A stretch of 64,000 nucleotides of DNA from Isoptericola jiangsuensis (GCF_002563715.1 NZ_PDJJ01000001.1:3534001-3598000), one strand, 5' to 3'. Positions 8,871-18,203 are shown, counted from the first letter of the stretch. Notes: a model not told the origin generated them from the sequence alone. Made by a program: numbers and translations.

Positions 8871-9383
8871 GTGAGCCCGTACCGCGTGATGACCGTCTGC
8901 ACCGGAAACATCTGCCGCTCCCCCATGGCCGAGATCGTGCTGCGCGACCGCCTGGAGGCCGCCGGCCTCGGCGACCAGGTCGTGGTCGACTCGACGGGGG
9001 TGAGCGACGAGGAGCACGGCAACCCGGTGGACCCGCGGGCGCGCCGCACCCTGGCCGCGCACGGCTACCCGGCCGGTGAGGGTCACCGCGCCCGCCAGGT
9101 GTCGCCGGGCGACCTCGCCGAGCGCGACCTGGTGCTCGCGATGACGTCGCAGCACGCGCGGCGGCTGCGGACGCTGGCCCCGGGCGCGCCGGTGCGCATG
9201 TTCCGGTCGTTCGACCCGGCGGCGCCGGCGGTCGGCCTGCAGGACGAGCACCGCATCGACGTGGAGGACCCCTGGTACGGCGACCAGGCGGGGTTCGAGA
9301 CGACGATGGCGGAGATCGAGGCGGCGGCCGACGGCATCGTCGAGCACGTCCGCGCCGGTCTCGCCGCGCACGCGTCCGCCTGA
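8871..9383 (+). CDS. Low-molecular-weight protein tyrosine phosphatase
   Basis: A 170-residue LMW phosphatase that removes phosphate from phosphotyrosine. The P-loop CTGNICRS follows the first strand (YRVMTVCTGNICRSPMAE), with Cys as nucleophile and Arg binding phosphate. The general-acid loop is DVEDPWYGD near residue 130, with the expected DPWYG. The GTG at 8871 gives the usual short lead into the first strand, though a GGAAGG directly against it is too close to be a good ribosome site. GTG 8886 or ATG 8889 remain possible. Substrate unknown. Confidence 0.88.
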   Translation: MSPYRVMTVCTGNICRSPMAEIVLRDRLEAAGLGDQVVVDSTGVSDEEHGNPVDPRARRTLAAHGYPAGEGHRARQVSPGDLAERDLVLAMTSQHARRLRTLAPGAPVRMFRSFDPAAPAVGLQDEHRIDVEDPWYGDQAGFETTMAEIEAAADGIVEHVRAGLAAHASA

Positions 9384-9454
9384 CTCCCCCGGGCACCGGC
9401 GACGCGACGCCGGGCACACCTCGCCCGTGACGGCGGTCGAGGCGGCCGGTCCGG

Positions 9455-9988
9455 TCAGCCCCGGATGCCGCGGGCGTGGCGCCGTTCGCGCCACCGCCGC
9501 ACCTCGACGTCGACGTCGCGGGTGGGGGTGACCACGGGCGGTCCGCCGAGGAGCTGGCGGCGGGCGTCGACGACGCGGGCGTTGAACTCCTCGACGACGC
9601 GCCGCACGCCGCGCTCGTCGTGCTCCCGGTCGACGGTGTCGTCGAGCTCGGCGGCGTCGCGGCGCAGCTGCGCCGCGGGCAGGACCCCGGTGATCTGCTC
9701 CCGCTCGACAAGGTTCTTGAGCCACCAGTCGGGGTCGTGGGTGCCCTTGATCCCGCGCAGCGGCTTGCCCTGGCCGGGGAGGTCGTCGAACTCGCCGCGC
9801 CGCATCGCCTGGTCGATGACGGTGTCGACCCACAGGGCACGGTCGTCCATGCGGGGTCGCGGCTGTTCCACGCCCTCGTCGGACCCGGTGTCCTGACCGT
9901 CCTCGGGTCCGGGTCGCGCCCGGTCGCGGGCCGCCTCCCGGTCCACGCGGTACTGCGCCGCCCGACGGGCGGGGTCGTCGTCGCTCAT
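9455..9988 (-). CDS. DUF1992 (DnaJ-C28-like) protein
   Basis: A 177-residue protein with the DUF1992 domain, annotated elsewhere as DnaJ homologue subfamily C member 28, although no J-domain is visible. Diagnostic text is WVDTVIDQAMRRGEFDDLPG followed by GKPL and DPDWWLKNLVEREQ. The first 45 residues are charged and look disordered. Its function is not established. It points away from its neighbours and shows no operon partner. Confidence 0.8.
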   Translation of the reverse strand: MSDDDPARRAAQYRVDREAARDRARPGPEDGQDTGSDEGVEQPRPRMDDRALWVDTVIDQAMRRGEFDDLPGQGKPLRGIKGTHDPDWWLKNLVEREQITGVLPAAQLRRDAAELDDTVDREHDERGVRRVVEEFNARVVDARRQLLGGPPVVTPTRDVDVEVRRWRERRHARGIRG

Positions 9989-10057
9989 GCCCCCAGGCTA
10001 CGGACGGGCCGGAGAAATCGCTGTCCTCACCCGCGCCCGGCGGGGCACGATCGAGGC

Positions 10058-11059
10058 ATGCGGATCGACGAGGAGGCGCTGGCCCGGGCCGTGGAGCAGG
10101 GCACGTTCACGGGCGTGGTCACGGTCGACGTGGGTGACGAACGCGTGCTGGAGCAGGCGCACGGGTTCGCGCACCGCGCGGCGGGGGTGCGCAACACGCC
10201 GGCGACGCGGTTCGGGGTGGCGAGCGGGTCCAAGGTGTTCACCGCGCTGGCGGTGCTGCGCCTCGTCGAGGACGGCGCGCTGGACCTGGGCACGCGGGTG
10301 CGGGACGTCCTCGACGACGACCTGCCGGACGTGGACGACGGCGTGACCGTCCAGCACCTGCTGACGCACACGTCGGGGATCGGCGACTACCTGGACGAGG
10401 AGGCCGCCTGGGACCCGCACGACCACGTGCTGCGCACCCCGGTGCACCTCCTCGGAACGGCGGAGGCGTTCCTGCCGGAGCTCACCGGGTTCGCGCAGGT
10501 GTCGCCGCCGGGCGAGCGCTTCGCGTACAACAACGGCGGCTACGTGGTGCTCGCGGTCGTCGCCGAGCGGACCTCGGGCCGCACCTTCCACGACCTCGTG
10601 CGCACCGAGGTGATCGACCGTGCGGGCCTGACCACGACCGACCACCTGCGGTCGGACGACCTGCCCGGGGACGCTGCGCTCGGCTACCTGGACGCGGAGG
10701 GGAACGCCTGGAACGTGCTGCACCTGCCGGTGCTGGGCACCGGTGACGGCGGGGCGTGGACGACGGCGGACGACCTGCACCGGTTCTGGCGCGCGCTGCT
10801 CGACGGCCGGGTGGTGTCGCGGGAGACGGTCGCGTGGATGGTCCGGCCGCGGCACGACGTCCCCGGTGAGGACCTGCGCAGCGGCGCGGGAGTGTTCCTG
10901 CACCCCACGGGCGAGGCCCTCGTCGTCGAGGGGTACGACGCCGGGGTGTCGTTCCGGTCGACGCACGACCCGGCGACGGCCACGACGGTGACCGTGCTGG
11001 GGAACAGCTCGGAGGGCGCCTGGCCCGTGATCGGCGCGCTGGCGCCGCTGTTCGACTGA
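10058..11059 (+). CDS. Serine hydrolase, beta-lactamase class C fold
   Basis: A 333-residue penicillin-binding-protein-like hydrolase. It has the SxxK nucleophile motif in VASGSKVFTALAVLRL near residue 55, the YxN motif in FAYNNGGYVVLAVVAERTSG near residue 150 and GGAWTTADDL downstream, the usual order of the family. No signal peptide is visible, so it is probably a cytoplasmic esterase or peptidase rather than a resistance enzyme. Substrate unknown. The next gene starts about 90 bp downstream on the same strand. Confidence 0.82.
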   Translation: MRIDEEALARAVEQGTFTGVVTVDVGDERVLEQAHGFAHRAAGVRNTPATRFGVASGSKVFTALAVLRLVEDGALDLGTRVRDVLDDDLPDVDDGVTVQHLLTHTSGIGDYLDEEAAWDPHDHVLRTPVHLLGTAEAFLPELTGFAQVSPPGERFAYNNGGYVVLAVVAERTSGRTFHDLVRTEVIDRAGLTTTDHLRSDDLPGDAALGYLDAEGNAWNVLHLPVLGTGDGGAWTTADDLHRFWRALLDGRVVSRETVAWMVRPRHDVPGEDLRSGAGVFLHPTGEALVVEGYDAGVSFRSTHDPATATTVTVLGNSSEGAWPVIGALAPLFD

Positions 11060-11152
11060 CCGGCCGGGGACGTCCCGACCAGGCGTGTTGCCACGCGGAT
11101 CACGGCGTCCGCTCGTAGCATCGTCGCAGGACCGGCGACGGGGAGGCCCTCG

Positions 11153-11863
11153 ATGACCGACAGCGGCACACCGCTCTCCCAGCGGACGATGGGTACCGCC
11201 CGCAGACTGTGGGGGCTCGTGTACGTCCGCGCCGCCGCCTACCTGGTCGTCGGGGTGCTGCTGTTCGTCAACCCCGACGACGGCCTGGAGGCGTTGCGCT
11301 GGCTGATCGGCATCGCGATCGCCGCACAGGGGATCCTGCTGGCGCTGGAGGGGTACGCGGCCCGTACGGGGCCGGACGACGGCCAGTCGTGGCGCCTGAT
11401 CGCGGGCGTCGTCAGCATCGTGGCCGCGGCGATGATCGTGCTGTGGCCGTCGATGACGTCGTCGGTGGTGTTCCTCGCGGTCGGGATCTGGGCGTGCATC
11501 GCGGGCGTGCTGGGCACGATCGCGGGGCTGCGGGGCCGCGTGACGCGCAACCTCGCGTGGGACTGGCAGCTCGTCAACGCGATCCTGTGGATCATCCTGG
11601 GCATCGCCGTCCTCGCCCGGCCCACGGACGACGTGACGACGATCGCGATGCTGCTGGGTCTCTACCTCATCCTGTCGGGCGCGGTGCTCGCCGTCGGCGG
11701 GCTGTCCACCACGACCCGGCAGAAGGACCTCGACCGGCGGTCCGGTGGCCGTCGGGCGTCCCGGCGCACGCCCGACGCCGACGCGGGGACGGCCCCGGCG
11801 GGCGGGGCGGACGACGACGCGTGGCCGGACGACGCCGGCCCGGCGACCGACCGCACCCGCTGA
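11153..11863 (+). CDS. HdeD-family (DUF308) membrane protein
   Basis: A 236-residue integral membrane protein with six evenly spaced hydrophobic segments between residues 20 and 190, the layout of HdeD/DUF308 proteins linked in enterobacteria to acid resistance. Typical pieces are LLFVNPDDGLEALRWLIGI and AAMIVLWPSMTSSVVFLAV. The last 45 residues are Arg/Asp/Ala-rich and cytoplasmic. A GGGGAGG site precedes the ATG. Its role in actinobacteria is not known. Confidence 0.78.
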   Translation: MTDSGTPLSQRTMGTARRLWGLVYVRAAAYLVVGVLLFVNPDDGLEALRWLIGIAIAAQGILLALEGYAARTGPDDGQSWRLIAGVVSIVAAAMIVLWPSMTSSVVFLAVGIWACIAGVLGTIAGLRGRVTRNLAWDWQLVNAILWIILGIAVLARPTDDVTTIAMLLGLYLILSGAVLAVGGLSTTTRQKDLDRRSGGRRASRRTPDADAGTAPAGGADDDAWPDDAGPATDRTR

Positions 11864-11943
11864 GCGCGGCGCCTCCCCCGGCGCTGACCGGGTCACCGTG
11901 GCAGGGTGGTGGGTCGAGGAGCACCCGACCCGGAGGAGCACCG

Positions 11944-13143
11944 ATGGACCCGATCGTCGTCGTCGGAGGCGGGCTCGCCGCGGCCCGCGCCACCGAGACG
12001 CTGCGCAGCGAGGGGTACGACGGCGACCTCGTCGTCCTCGCCGCCGAGCCGCGCACCCCGTACGAGCGTCCCCCGCTGTCGAAGGACTACCTGCGCGGCG
12101 AGGCCGACGGCGCCTCCCTGTCGCCGTTGAACGCCGACTGGTACGCCGACCAGGGCGTGGACCTGCGCACCTCGACGAGCGCGACCGCCCTCGACGTCCC
12201 CGGCAGGGTCGTCGAGACCGCGCCCGGCGGCTCCCTGCGGTACTCCCGCCTCGTCCTCGCGACGGGGTCACGGGTGCGCCGGCTCGACGTGCCCGGGGCC
12301 GACCGGGACGGCGTGCACCACCTGCGCACCGTCGCCGACGCGGACGCGCTCGCCGCCGCCCTGCACGGCGACGGCCCGGTGGTGGTCGTCGGGGACGGCT
12401 GGATCGGGATGGAGGTCGCCGCGTCGGCGCGCCAGATGGGACGCGACGTGACGGTGGTGGGCCGCGGACCGCACCCGCTGGGCGTGCTCGGCGCGGAGGC
12501 CGCGACGATCTTCGCGTCGCTGCACACCGAGCAGGGGGTGCGCCTGCTGGCGGGCCGCAGCGTGGTCGAGGTGCTCGGGGACGGCCACGTCACCGGGGTC
12601 CGGCTCGACGACGGCAGCACCCTGGACGCCGCCACCGTCGTCGTGGGGATCGGCGTCACCCCGGAGGTCGGGCTCGCCGCCGAGGCCGGGATCGACCTCG
12701 TGCCGACCGGCGCGGGCGGCGGGATCGCCGTCGACGGGACGCTGCGCACGAGCGCGCCCGACGTCTGGGCCGCCGGCGACATCGCGGCCGTGCCGTCGCG
12801 GCGCTACGACCGGCTGCTCCGGTTCGAGCACTGGGCCACCGCCGACGAGACGGGCAAGCACGCCGCCCGGTCCGTCCTCGGCGACGCGTCGGCCTACGAC
12901 GTCCTGCCGTACTTCTACTCGGACCAGTTCGACCTCGGCATGGAGGCCAAGGGCCTCACCGAGGGCGAGATCGTGGTGAGCGGGTCCGCGGCCGACCGGG
13001 AGTGCGTGCTGTTCTGGGTGGACGGCGGGCGCGTGCAGGGCGCCATGGGGATCAACGTGTGGGACCGGATGGACGACGCGGAGGAGCTGATCCGCGCGAC
13101 CACGGCGGTGGACCGCGCCACGCTGGAGGGCTTCACCGGCTGA
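11944..13143 (+). CDS. FAD-dependent ferredoxin/rubredoxin-type reductase
   Basis: A 399-residue pyridine-nucleotide-disulfide-type oxidoreductase that moves electrons from NAD(P)H via FAD to a small carrier. The FAD Rossmann motif is at the start (IVVVGGGLAAARATETLR), then ERPPLSKDYLRG, the NAD(P)H motif VVVVGDGWIGMEVA near residue 145 and the second FAD motif VWAAGDIA near residue 275. The C-terminal part fits the ferredoxin reductase subgroup. No ferredoxin or P450 gene is adjacent. A GGAGG-like stretch precedes the ATG. Confidence 0.87.
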   Translation: MDPIVVVGGGLAAARATETLRSEGYDGDLVVLAAEPRTPYERPPLSKDYLRGEADGASLSPLNADWYADQGVDLRTSTSATALDVPGRVVETAPGGSLRYSRLVLATGSRVRRLDVPGADRDGVHHLRTVADADALAAALHGDGPVVVVGDGWIGMEVAASARQMGRDVTVVGRGPHPLGVLGAEAATIFASLHTEQGVRLLAGRSVVEVLGDGHVTGVRLDDGSTLDAATVVVGIGVTPEVGLAAEAGIDLVPTGAGGGIAVDGTLRTSAPDVWAAGDIAAVPSRRYDRLLRFEHWATADETGKHAARSVLGDASAYDVLPYFYSDQFDLGMEAKGLTEGEIVVSGSAADRECVLFWVDGGRVQGAMGINVWDRMDDAEELIRATTAVDRATLEGFTG

Positions 13144-13147
13144 CCGC

Positions 13148-13178
13148 GAGCCCCGTGCACACCTCCTGCACGGGGCTC
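13148..13178. terminator. Terminator after the FAD reductase
   Basis: A 12-base perfect stem (13148-13159 and 13167-13178) with a seven-base loop begins a few bases after the reductase stop. No T-run follows. Confidence 0.65.
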
Positions 13179-13215
13179 TCACCTGCCCGGACGGGCGGCC
13201 TGCCAGGATCGTGGC

Positions 13216-14553
13216 GTGCCCCGCCGCCTCGTCCTGCCGACCGCCGTCGTCGTCGCCGCGCTCGTCGGCCTGCTCTGGTGGAGCCCCTGGGACCCGGCGC
13301 TGCCGGGCGACGTCCGCCGCGCCGTCGACCGCGCCGCCGCCGTCCCCGGTGTCGTCGCGGTGGAGGCCGAGGCCTGGGACGACGACCTCGCGGCGGGCGG
13401 CGTGGACGTCACGGTCCGGCTCGACCCCGGGCTCGACCCCGACGCCGCGCAGGACGCCGCCGACGCCGCGGCCGCCGCGCTCGACGGCTCCCGGTCCCCG
13501 ACGCCCCGTGCCGTGCAGGTCACCGTCGTGGTCGGCGGGTCCGACGGGCCGGTCGACGCTCCCGTCCGCCTCTCCTCCGTCGAGGACGGTGCGGTCGCGC
13601 TCGCCTACCGGCTGCGCGCCGCCGGGGCGACGGCGGTCGACGACGTCTCCGTCACCGTGCCGCACGCGGCGGACCTGCCCACCGCCGCCGGCCTCGTCGT
13701 GGACGCCGACCTGTTCACCTCCCCCGCCACGTTGCGCACCGGCGACGGGAGCGTCGTCTACGACGCCGGGCTGGTGCCCCGCGCCACCACGGCGACGCTG
13801 CTCGCCGACCTCGCCGCGCGGCCCGCCGTCACGTCCGTCGCCTTCACGTGGAACCAGGGTGCTCCCAGCCGGCTGGCGGTGACCGCGACGTCCGCCGACG
13901 CCGCGGCCGACGTCGCCGCCTGGCTCACCGGCCAGGACGAGGAGTCGGTCGTGACCCCCGCCGTCGCGGAGATCACCGTCGCGGGCGACGACCCGGTGCA
14001 CGCCTGGGTCGCCGGGCTCGAGCCGGCCGTCGTCGTCCCGCACACCGTGCCTCTGCCCGACGACGTCGAGGCCTGGCCGGCGGACCACGCCGCGCCCGAC
14101 TGCGCGGGCGACGACCTCTCCCTGGCCCTCGGCGCGCCGGACGCCGCCGCCGGGCAGCGGTACCTGGCCGTGCTGGCCGAGAACACGTCGGGCCGCGCCT
14201 GTGCGCTCGACGGCGTGCCCCGGATCACCTACCTCGACGCCGACGACGAGCCGCAGGACGACGTCCGCACTGTCGCGGCGTCCGACGGCGTGGTGCCGGG
14301 ACGCGTCGTCGTCCCGCCCGGCGAGCGGGCGATGGCGACGCTGCAGTGGGGCGCGATGTCGACCGCGAACGACCCGGACGTCACCGTCGCCCTCGACGTG
14401 GTCGCCGTGGACGGGGCCGACGCGGTCCGGCTCGTGCCCCAGGTCCCCGCCGGCGCGGGCGCGGCCGGCCCCACGACCCTCGACGTGCTGGACGGCGCCG
14501 AGGTGCGCGTCAGCCCCTGGGTGCAGGGGGCGTCCGGCTGGGCGACGCCCTGA
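13216..14553 (+). CDS. Membrane-anchored protein with C-terminal DUF4232-like domain
   Basis: A 445-residue protein of unknown function. A single span (LVLPTAVVVAALVGLLWW, residues 5-22) anchors it, with the rest outside. The middle is an Asp/Ala-rich region with no family I recognise. Residues 290-440 match the DUF4232 pattern: a Cys near the start (APDCAGDDLSLALG), a second Cys in NTSGRACALDG, then a predicted beta-sandwich. Exported DUF4232 proteins have no established activity. It converges with dipZ with only four bases between stops. Confidence 0.65.
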   Translation: MPRRLVLPTAVVVAALVGLLWWSPWDPALPGDVRRAVDRAAAVPGVVAVEAEAWDDDLAAGGVDVTVRLDPGLDPDAAQDAADAAAAALDGSRSPTPRAVQVTVVVGGSDGPVDAPVRLSSVEDGAVALAYRLRAAGATAVDDVSVTVPHAADLPTAAGLVVDADLFTSPATLRTGDGSVVYDAGLVPRATTATLLADLAARPAVTSVAFTWNQGAPSRLAVTATSADAAADVAAWLTGQDEESVVTPAVAEITVAGDDPVHAWVAGLEPAVVVPHTVPLPDDVEAWPADHAAPDCAGDDLSLALGAPDAAAGQRYLAVLAENTSGRACALDGVPRITYLDADDEPQDDVRTVAASDGVVPGRVVVPPGERAMATLQWGAMSTANDPDVTVALDVVAVDGADAVRLVPQVPAGAGAAGPTTLDVLDGAEVRVSPWVQGASGWATP

Positions 14554-14557
14554 CCCG

Positions 14558-16726
14558 TCACCCGAAGGTGAACGTGTACACCGTGACCCCCGGCGGGACG
14601 TCCAGCTCGACCACGCCCGACGTCGGCCCGTCGCCCCGCAGGACGTCGTGGAGCGTCGGGCTGCCCGTCACGTCGACCTCACGCTCGGCGCGCACCGACC
14701 CGTCGTCGGCGAGGACCCGCGCCGTCACGGTGCCCTCCCCGCCCAGCACCGCGTACACGTCGGTCGCCCGGTAGGCGAGCCGCAGCCGCGCGTCGTCGGC
14801 CGCCGCCGTCGCCCCCTGGAAGTCGACCTCCCAGCGTCCCGCGAGCGAGAACGTGTCGTCCTGCTGGTCGGGCGCGGGCTCGTACGCCCGCTCGCCGCTG
14901 CCGTAGTCGGTCGGCCCCGCGTAGTTGAACACCCGGTTGAGGGACAGGTACGTCTCCGGGGTCCGCTCCCCGCCCGGCGTCGAGTCGACGACGTCCGTCG
15001 GGTCCGGCAGGACGACGTCGGGGTCCGCCGCGCGCAGCAGCTCGCGGACGTGGCCCTCCGTCGTGGCGTAGTCGCCCTCGCCGAACTTGAGGTACCGCAC
15101 CGTCCCCTCGGCGTCGATGAGGTACTCCGCCGGCCAGTACCGGTTCCGGTAGCCCGTCCACGTGGAGTACGCGTTGTCCTGCGCGATCGGGTGGTCGACG
15201 CCGAGGTCGGCCGCGCCCGCGACCACGTTGCGGGTCTCCCGCTCGAACGCGAACTCCGGCGTGTGCACCCCGATGACCTCGAGCCCGGCGTCGGCGTACG
15301 CGTCGTACCAGGCGTTGACGTGCGGCAGCGCCCGCTGGCAGTTGATGCAGGAGTACGTCCAGAAGTCGATGAGCACCACCTTGCCCCGCAGGTCCGCCAG
15401 GTCGATCGGCTCGCCGCCGGGCGTGTTCAGCCACTGCGTGATGCCGGTCAGCGGCGGCGCGGTCCCGCAGTCCGCCAGCTCGGTCGCGCCGCTCTCGCAG
15501 TTCGACAGCTCCCGGTTCGCGTCCGTGACAATGCCGCCGAGCCCGAGGGCCTCCTCCACCGTCCCGCTGGAGTCGAGCCGCTCCTGCAGGGTGCCCGTGT
15601 AGTCCGGGAGCGCCCGCTGCAGCTGCGCCGGCAGGTCGAGCGCGAGCGCACCCGCCAGCGCGATCATGACGATGCCGCCGGTGACGCGGATGCCGCGCTG
15701 GTGACGCTGGAAGCCGCGCACCCGCTCCGCCACGCGCCGCCCCGCCAGGGCGAACACGAGCAGGGGCACCGCCGCACCCACCGCGAAGCTCACCGTGAGG
15801 GCCACCGTGCCCGGGCCGATGTCGCCCGTCGCGCCCGCCACCGTGATCGCGGCCAGCACGGGCCCCGCGCACGGCACGTACAGCACGCCCAGGCCCAGAC
15901 CCAGCAGGAACGCGCCCCGGTCCTGGCTGGGCCCGCGCCGCGAACCCAGCGCCGCGAGCCGCAGGAACGGCCGCTCCAGCACCTCCTCGAACCGCGGCAC
16001 GACCATCCCCACCCCGATCGCCGCCAGGAGCGCGATCCCCAGCCAGCGCAGCAGGTCCTGCGGCAGGCCGAGCGCGCCCAGGAGCAGCGACCCCAGCAGC
16101 GTGAACACGCTGAAGCTCACCACCAGGCCCGCGATGACCAGGTACGGGCGCCACGACCGGGCCGTGGCCGGCCGGCGCGACGCCGCGTGCCGCGCCGCAC
16201 GCGCCCGCCCGTCGGCCGGGACCGCGCCCGTGCCGTCCGCCGCGGTGCCGCCGTCGGGGTCGCCGGTCGGGGTCGCGCCCGGTGCGGCGTCCGTCGACGT
16301 GGCGACCGACCGGTCCGTGCCCGACGGACCCGCCGAGATCGGCACCGTCACCCGGCCGCCCGGGCGCTGCGCCGCACCCGTCACGATCCGGCCGCCACGC
16401 CCCACCCGCACCGCCGACGGCGCCCCGGCGAACAGGCCCGGGTCCACGCCGCCGGTCGGCACCGGCAGCGGGTCGGACGTGGTGCCGGCGTCCGGGTCGG
16501 CCAGGCCGCCGGCGTCCGGGGAGCGCGACGGACCGCCCTCCGTGCCCGCCGTCCCGGGCGGACCGTCCAGGCCCGACCCACCGGAGGACCCGGCGTCCGC
16601 GGCGGCCCGCTCCCGGGCCGCCTCGACCCCGCCGGCGAAGAAGATGACCGGCAGCATCGGCAGGATGCACGGCGAGATCCCGGTGATCAGACCACCGAGC
16701 AGACCGATGAGGATGAGCGTCTCCAT
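14558..16726 (-). CDS. dipZ: DipZ: CcdA-type membrane reductant carrier fused to thioredoxin
   Basis: A 722-residue fusion that passes electrons across the membrane to an exported thioredoxin-like domain. The DsbD/CcdA part starts at residue 1 (GISPCILPML, Cys20) and continues with the partner Cys in YVPCAGPVLAA. Between the first and second spans lies an unusually long Gly/Ala/Asp-rich insert (about residues 36-190). The TlpA-like thioredoxin domain has CINC at 460-463, followed by the C-terminal beta domain typical of DipZ. In Mycobacterium tuberculosis dipZ sits between the fasciclin genes mpt83 and mpt70 in the SigK regulon. Here the fasciclin and sigK genes are next door, and the SigK-type promoter at 16734-16760 lies seven bases before the ATG. 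Confidence 0.9.
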   Translation of the reverse strand: METLILIGLLGGLITGISPCILPMLPVIFFAGGVEAARERAAADAGSSGGSGLDGPPGTAGTEGGPSRSPDAGGLADPDAGTTSDPLPVPTGGVDPGLFAGAPSAVRVGRGGRIVTGAAQRPGGRVTVPISAGPSGTDRSVATSTDAAPGATPTGDPDGGTAADGTGAVPADGRARAARHAASRRPATARSWRPYLVIAGLVVSFSVFTLLGSLLLGALGLPQDLLRWLGIALLAAIGVGMVVPRFEEVLERPFLRLAALGSRRGPSQDRGAFLLGLGLGVLYVPCAGPVLAAITVAGATGDIGPGTVALTVSFAVGAAVPLLVFALAGRRVAERVRGFQRHQRGIRVTGGIVMIALAGALALDLPAQLQRALPDYTGTLQERLDSSGTVEEALGLGGIVTDANRELSNCESGATELADCGTAPPLTGITQWLNTPGGEPIDLADLRGKVVLIDFWTYSCINCQRALPHVNAWYDAYADAGLEVIGVHTPEFAFERETRNVVAGAADLGVDHPIAQDNAYSTWTGYRNRYWPAEYLIDAEGTVRYLKFGEGDYATTEGHVRELLRAADPDVVLPDPTDVVDSTPGGERTPETYLSLNRVFNYAGPTDYGSGERAYEPAPDQQDDTFSLAGRWEVDFQGATAAADDARLRLAYRATDVYAVLGGEGTVTARVLADDGSVRAEREVDVTGSPTLHDVLRGDGPTSGVVELDVPPGVTVYTFTFG

Positions 16727-16733
16727 GCCCCGG

Positions 16734-16760
16734 GTTCGGAGCCGACGCCCACCCGGATGG
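16734..16760 (-). promoter_or_regulatory. SigK-type promoter of dipZ (leaderless)
   Basis: On the minus strand, CCATCC (16760-16755), 15 bases, then CCGAAC (16739-16734). The hexamers and the spacer length are identical to those upstream of the fasciclin gene and of sigK. The -10 box is only seven bases from the dipZ ATG, so the transcript probably starts at or next to the start codon. Confidence 0.8.
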
Positions 16761-16763
16761 CGC

Positions 16764-17369
16764 CTACCCCCGCACGGTCGTCGTCACCGCCGTCCACGAC
16801 GGCCGCCGCGGCGTCGACCCGAACCCGAACTTCACCGGCGGGTCGACGTCCGCGAGCGCCCCCAGGTCGGCGCCGTCCCACGACGCGCGCACCGCGTCGA
16901 CGGCATGCACGTCCCAGGCGCCGTACGTCTCCCGGCGCCCACCCCCGGCGCTCCCGCGGGTACGGACACCGTCGAGCAGCAGCCCCGCCACAGGATCGGT
17001 GAGCAGCGTGAACGACGACGACGCGGCCAGCCGCCGCGGCACCAGGCGCAGCACCCTCCCGAGCGGGGTGCGGCCGCCGAGACCGGCGACCAGCCGCAAC
17101 GGGCCGGCCTCGACCCGCACCGCGCCGTCGGCCACGACCGCCTGCACGTCCGTCTCCACGACGTCGTCGAACCCGTACGTCGACGCCACGAACCCGGCGA
17201 CGTGCGCCGGCGCCAGCAGCCGGCGGCGCCCCGCGGCGTCCTCCACCATGACGTCCGCGAACCCGCCGAACGGGGAGCGCACCCAGCACCCCACCACCAG
17301 CCGGGTCCCCGACGTCGTCCCCACGCCGAGGATCCCGCCCTCGAACCGTCGCACCGGCGCACCCGTCAT
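16764..17369 (-). CDS. Uncharacterised protein upstream of dipZ
   Basis: A 201-residue protein that I cannot assign. It has no signal peptide or membrane span and is rich in short beta-strand-like segments (TRLVVGCWVRSPFGGFADVM, then ASTYGFDDVV). It faintly recalls acetoacetate-decarboxylase-like folds, but no catalytic Lys context can be identified. It ends just upstream of the dipZ promoter on the same strand, so read-through could join them, yet dipZ has its own start signal. Confidence 0.65.
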   Translation of the reverse strand: MTGAPVRRFEGGILGVGTTSGTRLVVGCWVRSPFGGFADVMVEDAAGRRRLLAPAHVAGFVASTYGFDDVVETDVQAVVADGAVRVEAGPLRLVAGLGGRTPLGRVLRLVPRRLAASSSFTLLTDPVAGLLLDGVRTRGSAGGGRRETYGAWDVHAVDAVRASWDGADLGALADVDPPVKFGFGSTPRRPSWTAVTTTVRG

Positions 17370-17430
17370 GCCCCGAGTCTGCCCCGCCGACCCACCACGG
17401 ACCGCGCCGAAAAAACTTCCCGTCCGCCAC

Positions 17431-17457
17431 CCATCCACCCCGCGACCGGCTCCGAAC
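17431..17457 (+). promoter_or_regulatory. SigK-type promoter of the fasciclin gene
   Basis: CCATCC (17431-17436), 15 bases, CCGAAC (17452-17457), with the fasciclin ATG 50 bases further on. It matches the elements before dipZ and sigK exactly in both hexamers and in spacing. From memory, the mycobacterial SigK consensus is CCATCC with CCGAAT and a similar spacer. Confidence 0.8.
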
Positions 17458-17507
17458 CCTCCCTGAAGCCCCGGAGAGGTCGGGGCGACGACGCATAGGA
17501 GAGAACG

Positions 17508-18203
17508 ATGAACGCCTCCGCCCGCACCCGCACCGCCGCCGCCGGCTTCGCCACCCTGGCCCTGCTGGCCCTCGGCGCGTGCTCCTCCGACGACGGTGAC
17601 ATGACCGGATCCGAGGACTCCATGTCCGAGGAGTCGATGTCCGAGGAGCCCATGGACGACATGACGTCCGAGTCCCCCATGGAGGACGACGCCATGGCGA
17701 TGGACCCCGCCGCCAACCTCGTCGGCCCCGGCTGTGCCGCCTACGCCGAGCAGGTGCCCGACGGCGCCGGCTCCATCGAGGGCATGTCCACCGAGCCCGT
17801 CGCCGTCGCGGCGTCCAACAACCCCATGCTCACCACCCTCGTGTCCGCCGTCAGCGGCGAGCTCAACCCCGACGTCAACCTCGTCGACACCCTCAACGGC
17901 GGCGAGTTCACCGTGTTCGCGCCCGTCGACGACGCGTTCGCCGCCGTCGACGCCGACACCCTCGACACCCTCGCCACCGACGCCGACCTCCTCACCTCCG
18001 TGCTGACCTACCACGTGGTCGAGGGCCAGACCCTCCCCGAGGACCTCCCCGGCGAGCACACCACCGTCCAGGGCGACACCCTCGAGGTCACCGGCTCCGG
18101 CGACGAGCTCATGGTCAACGACGCCACCGTCGTCTGCGGCGGCGTCATGACGCAGAACGCCACCGTCTACCTCATCGACTCGGTCCTCATGCCGCCGATG
18201 TGA
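17508..18203 (+). CDS. Fasciclin-domain lipoprotein (MPT83-like)
   Basis: A 231-residue surface lipoprotein with one fasciclin (FAS1) domain. The signal peptide ends in the lipobox LGAC (Cys25). Residues 30-70 form a Met/Ser/Glu/Asp-rich tether with repeated SMSEE-type units. The FAS1 domain (about 85-231) has the H1 box [14 protein letters not shown] and the H2 region [11 protein letters not shown]. It resembles MPT83/MPT70 of mycobacteria, targets of SigK, and carries the same promoter as sigK and dipZ here. FAS1 domains mediate adhesion, and the partner is unknown. AGGAGAG precedes the ATG. Confidence 0.9.
   Translation: MNASARTRTAAAGFATLALLALGACSSDDGDMTGSEDSMSEESMSEEPMDDMTSESPMEDDAMAMDPAANLVGPGCAAYAEQVPDGAGSIEGMSTEPVAVAASNNPMLTTLVSAVSGELNPDVNLVDTLNGGEFTVFAPVDDAFAAVDADTLDTLATDADLLTSVLTYHVVEGQTLPEDLPGEHTTVQGDTLEVTGSGDELMVNDATVVCGGVMTQNATVYLIDSVLMPPM

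Noticed and set aside
14201-17002. Plus-strand open frame of more than 900 codons across dipZ
   Set aside because: Same reason: antisense to a multi-domain protein with conserved motifs, with a biased Arg/Val composition.
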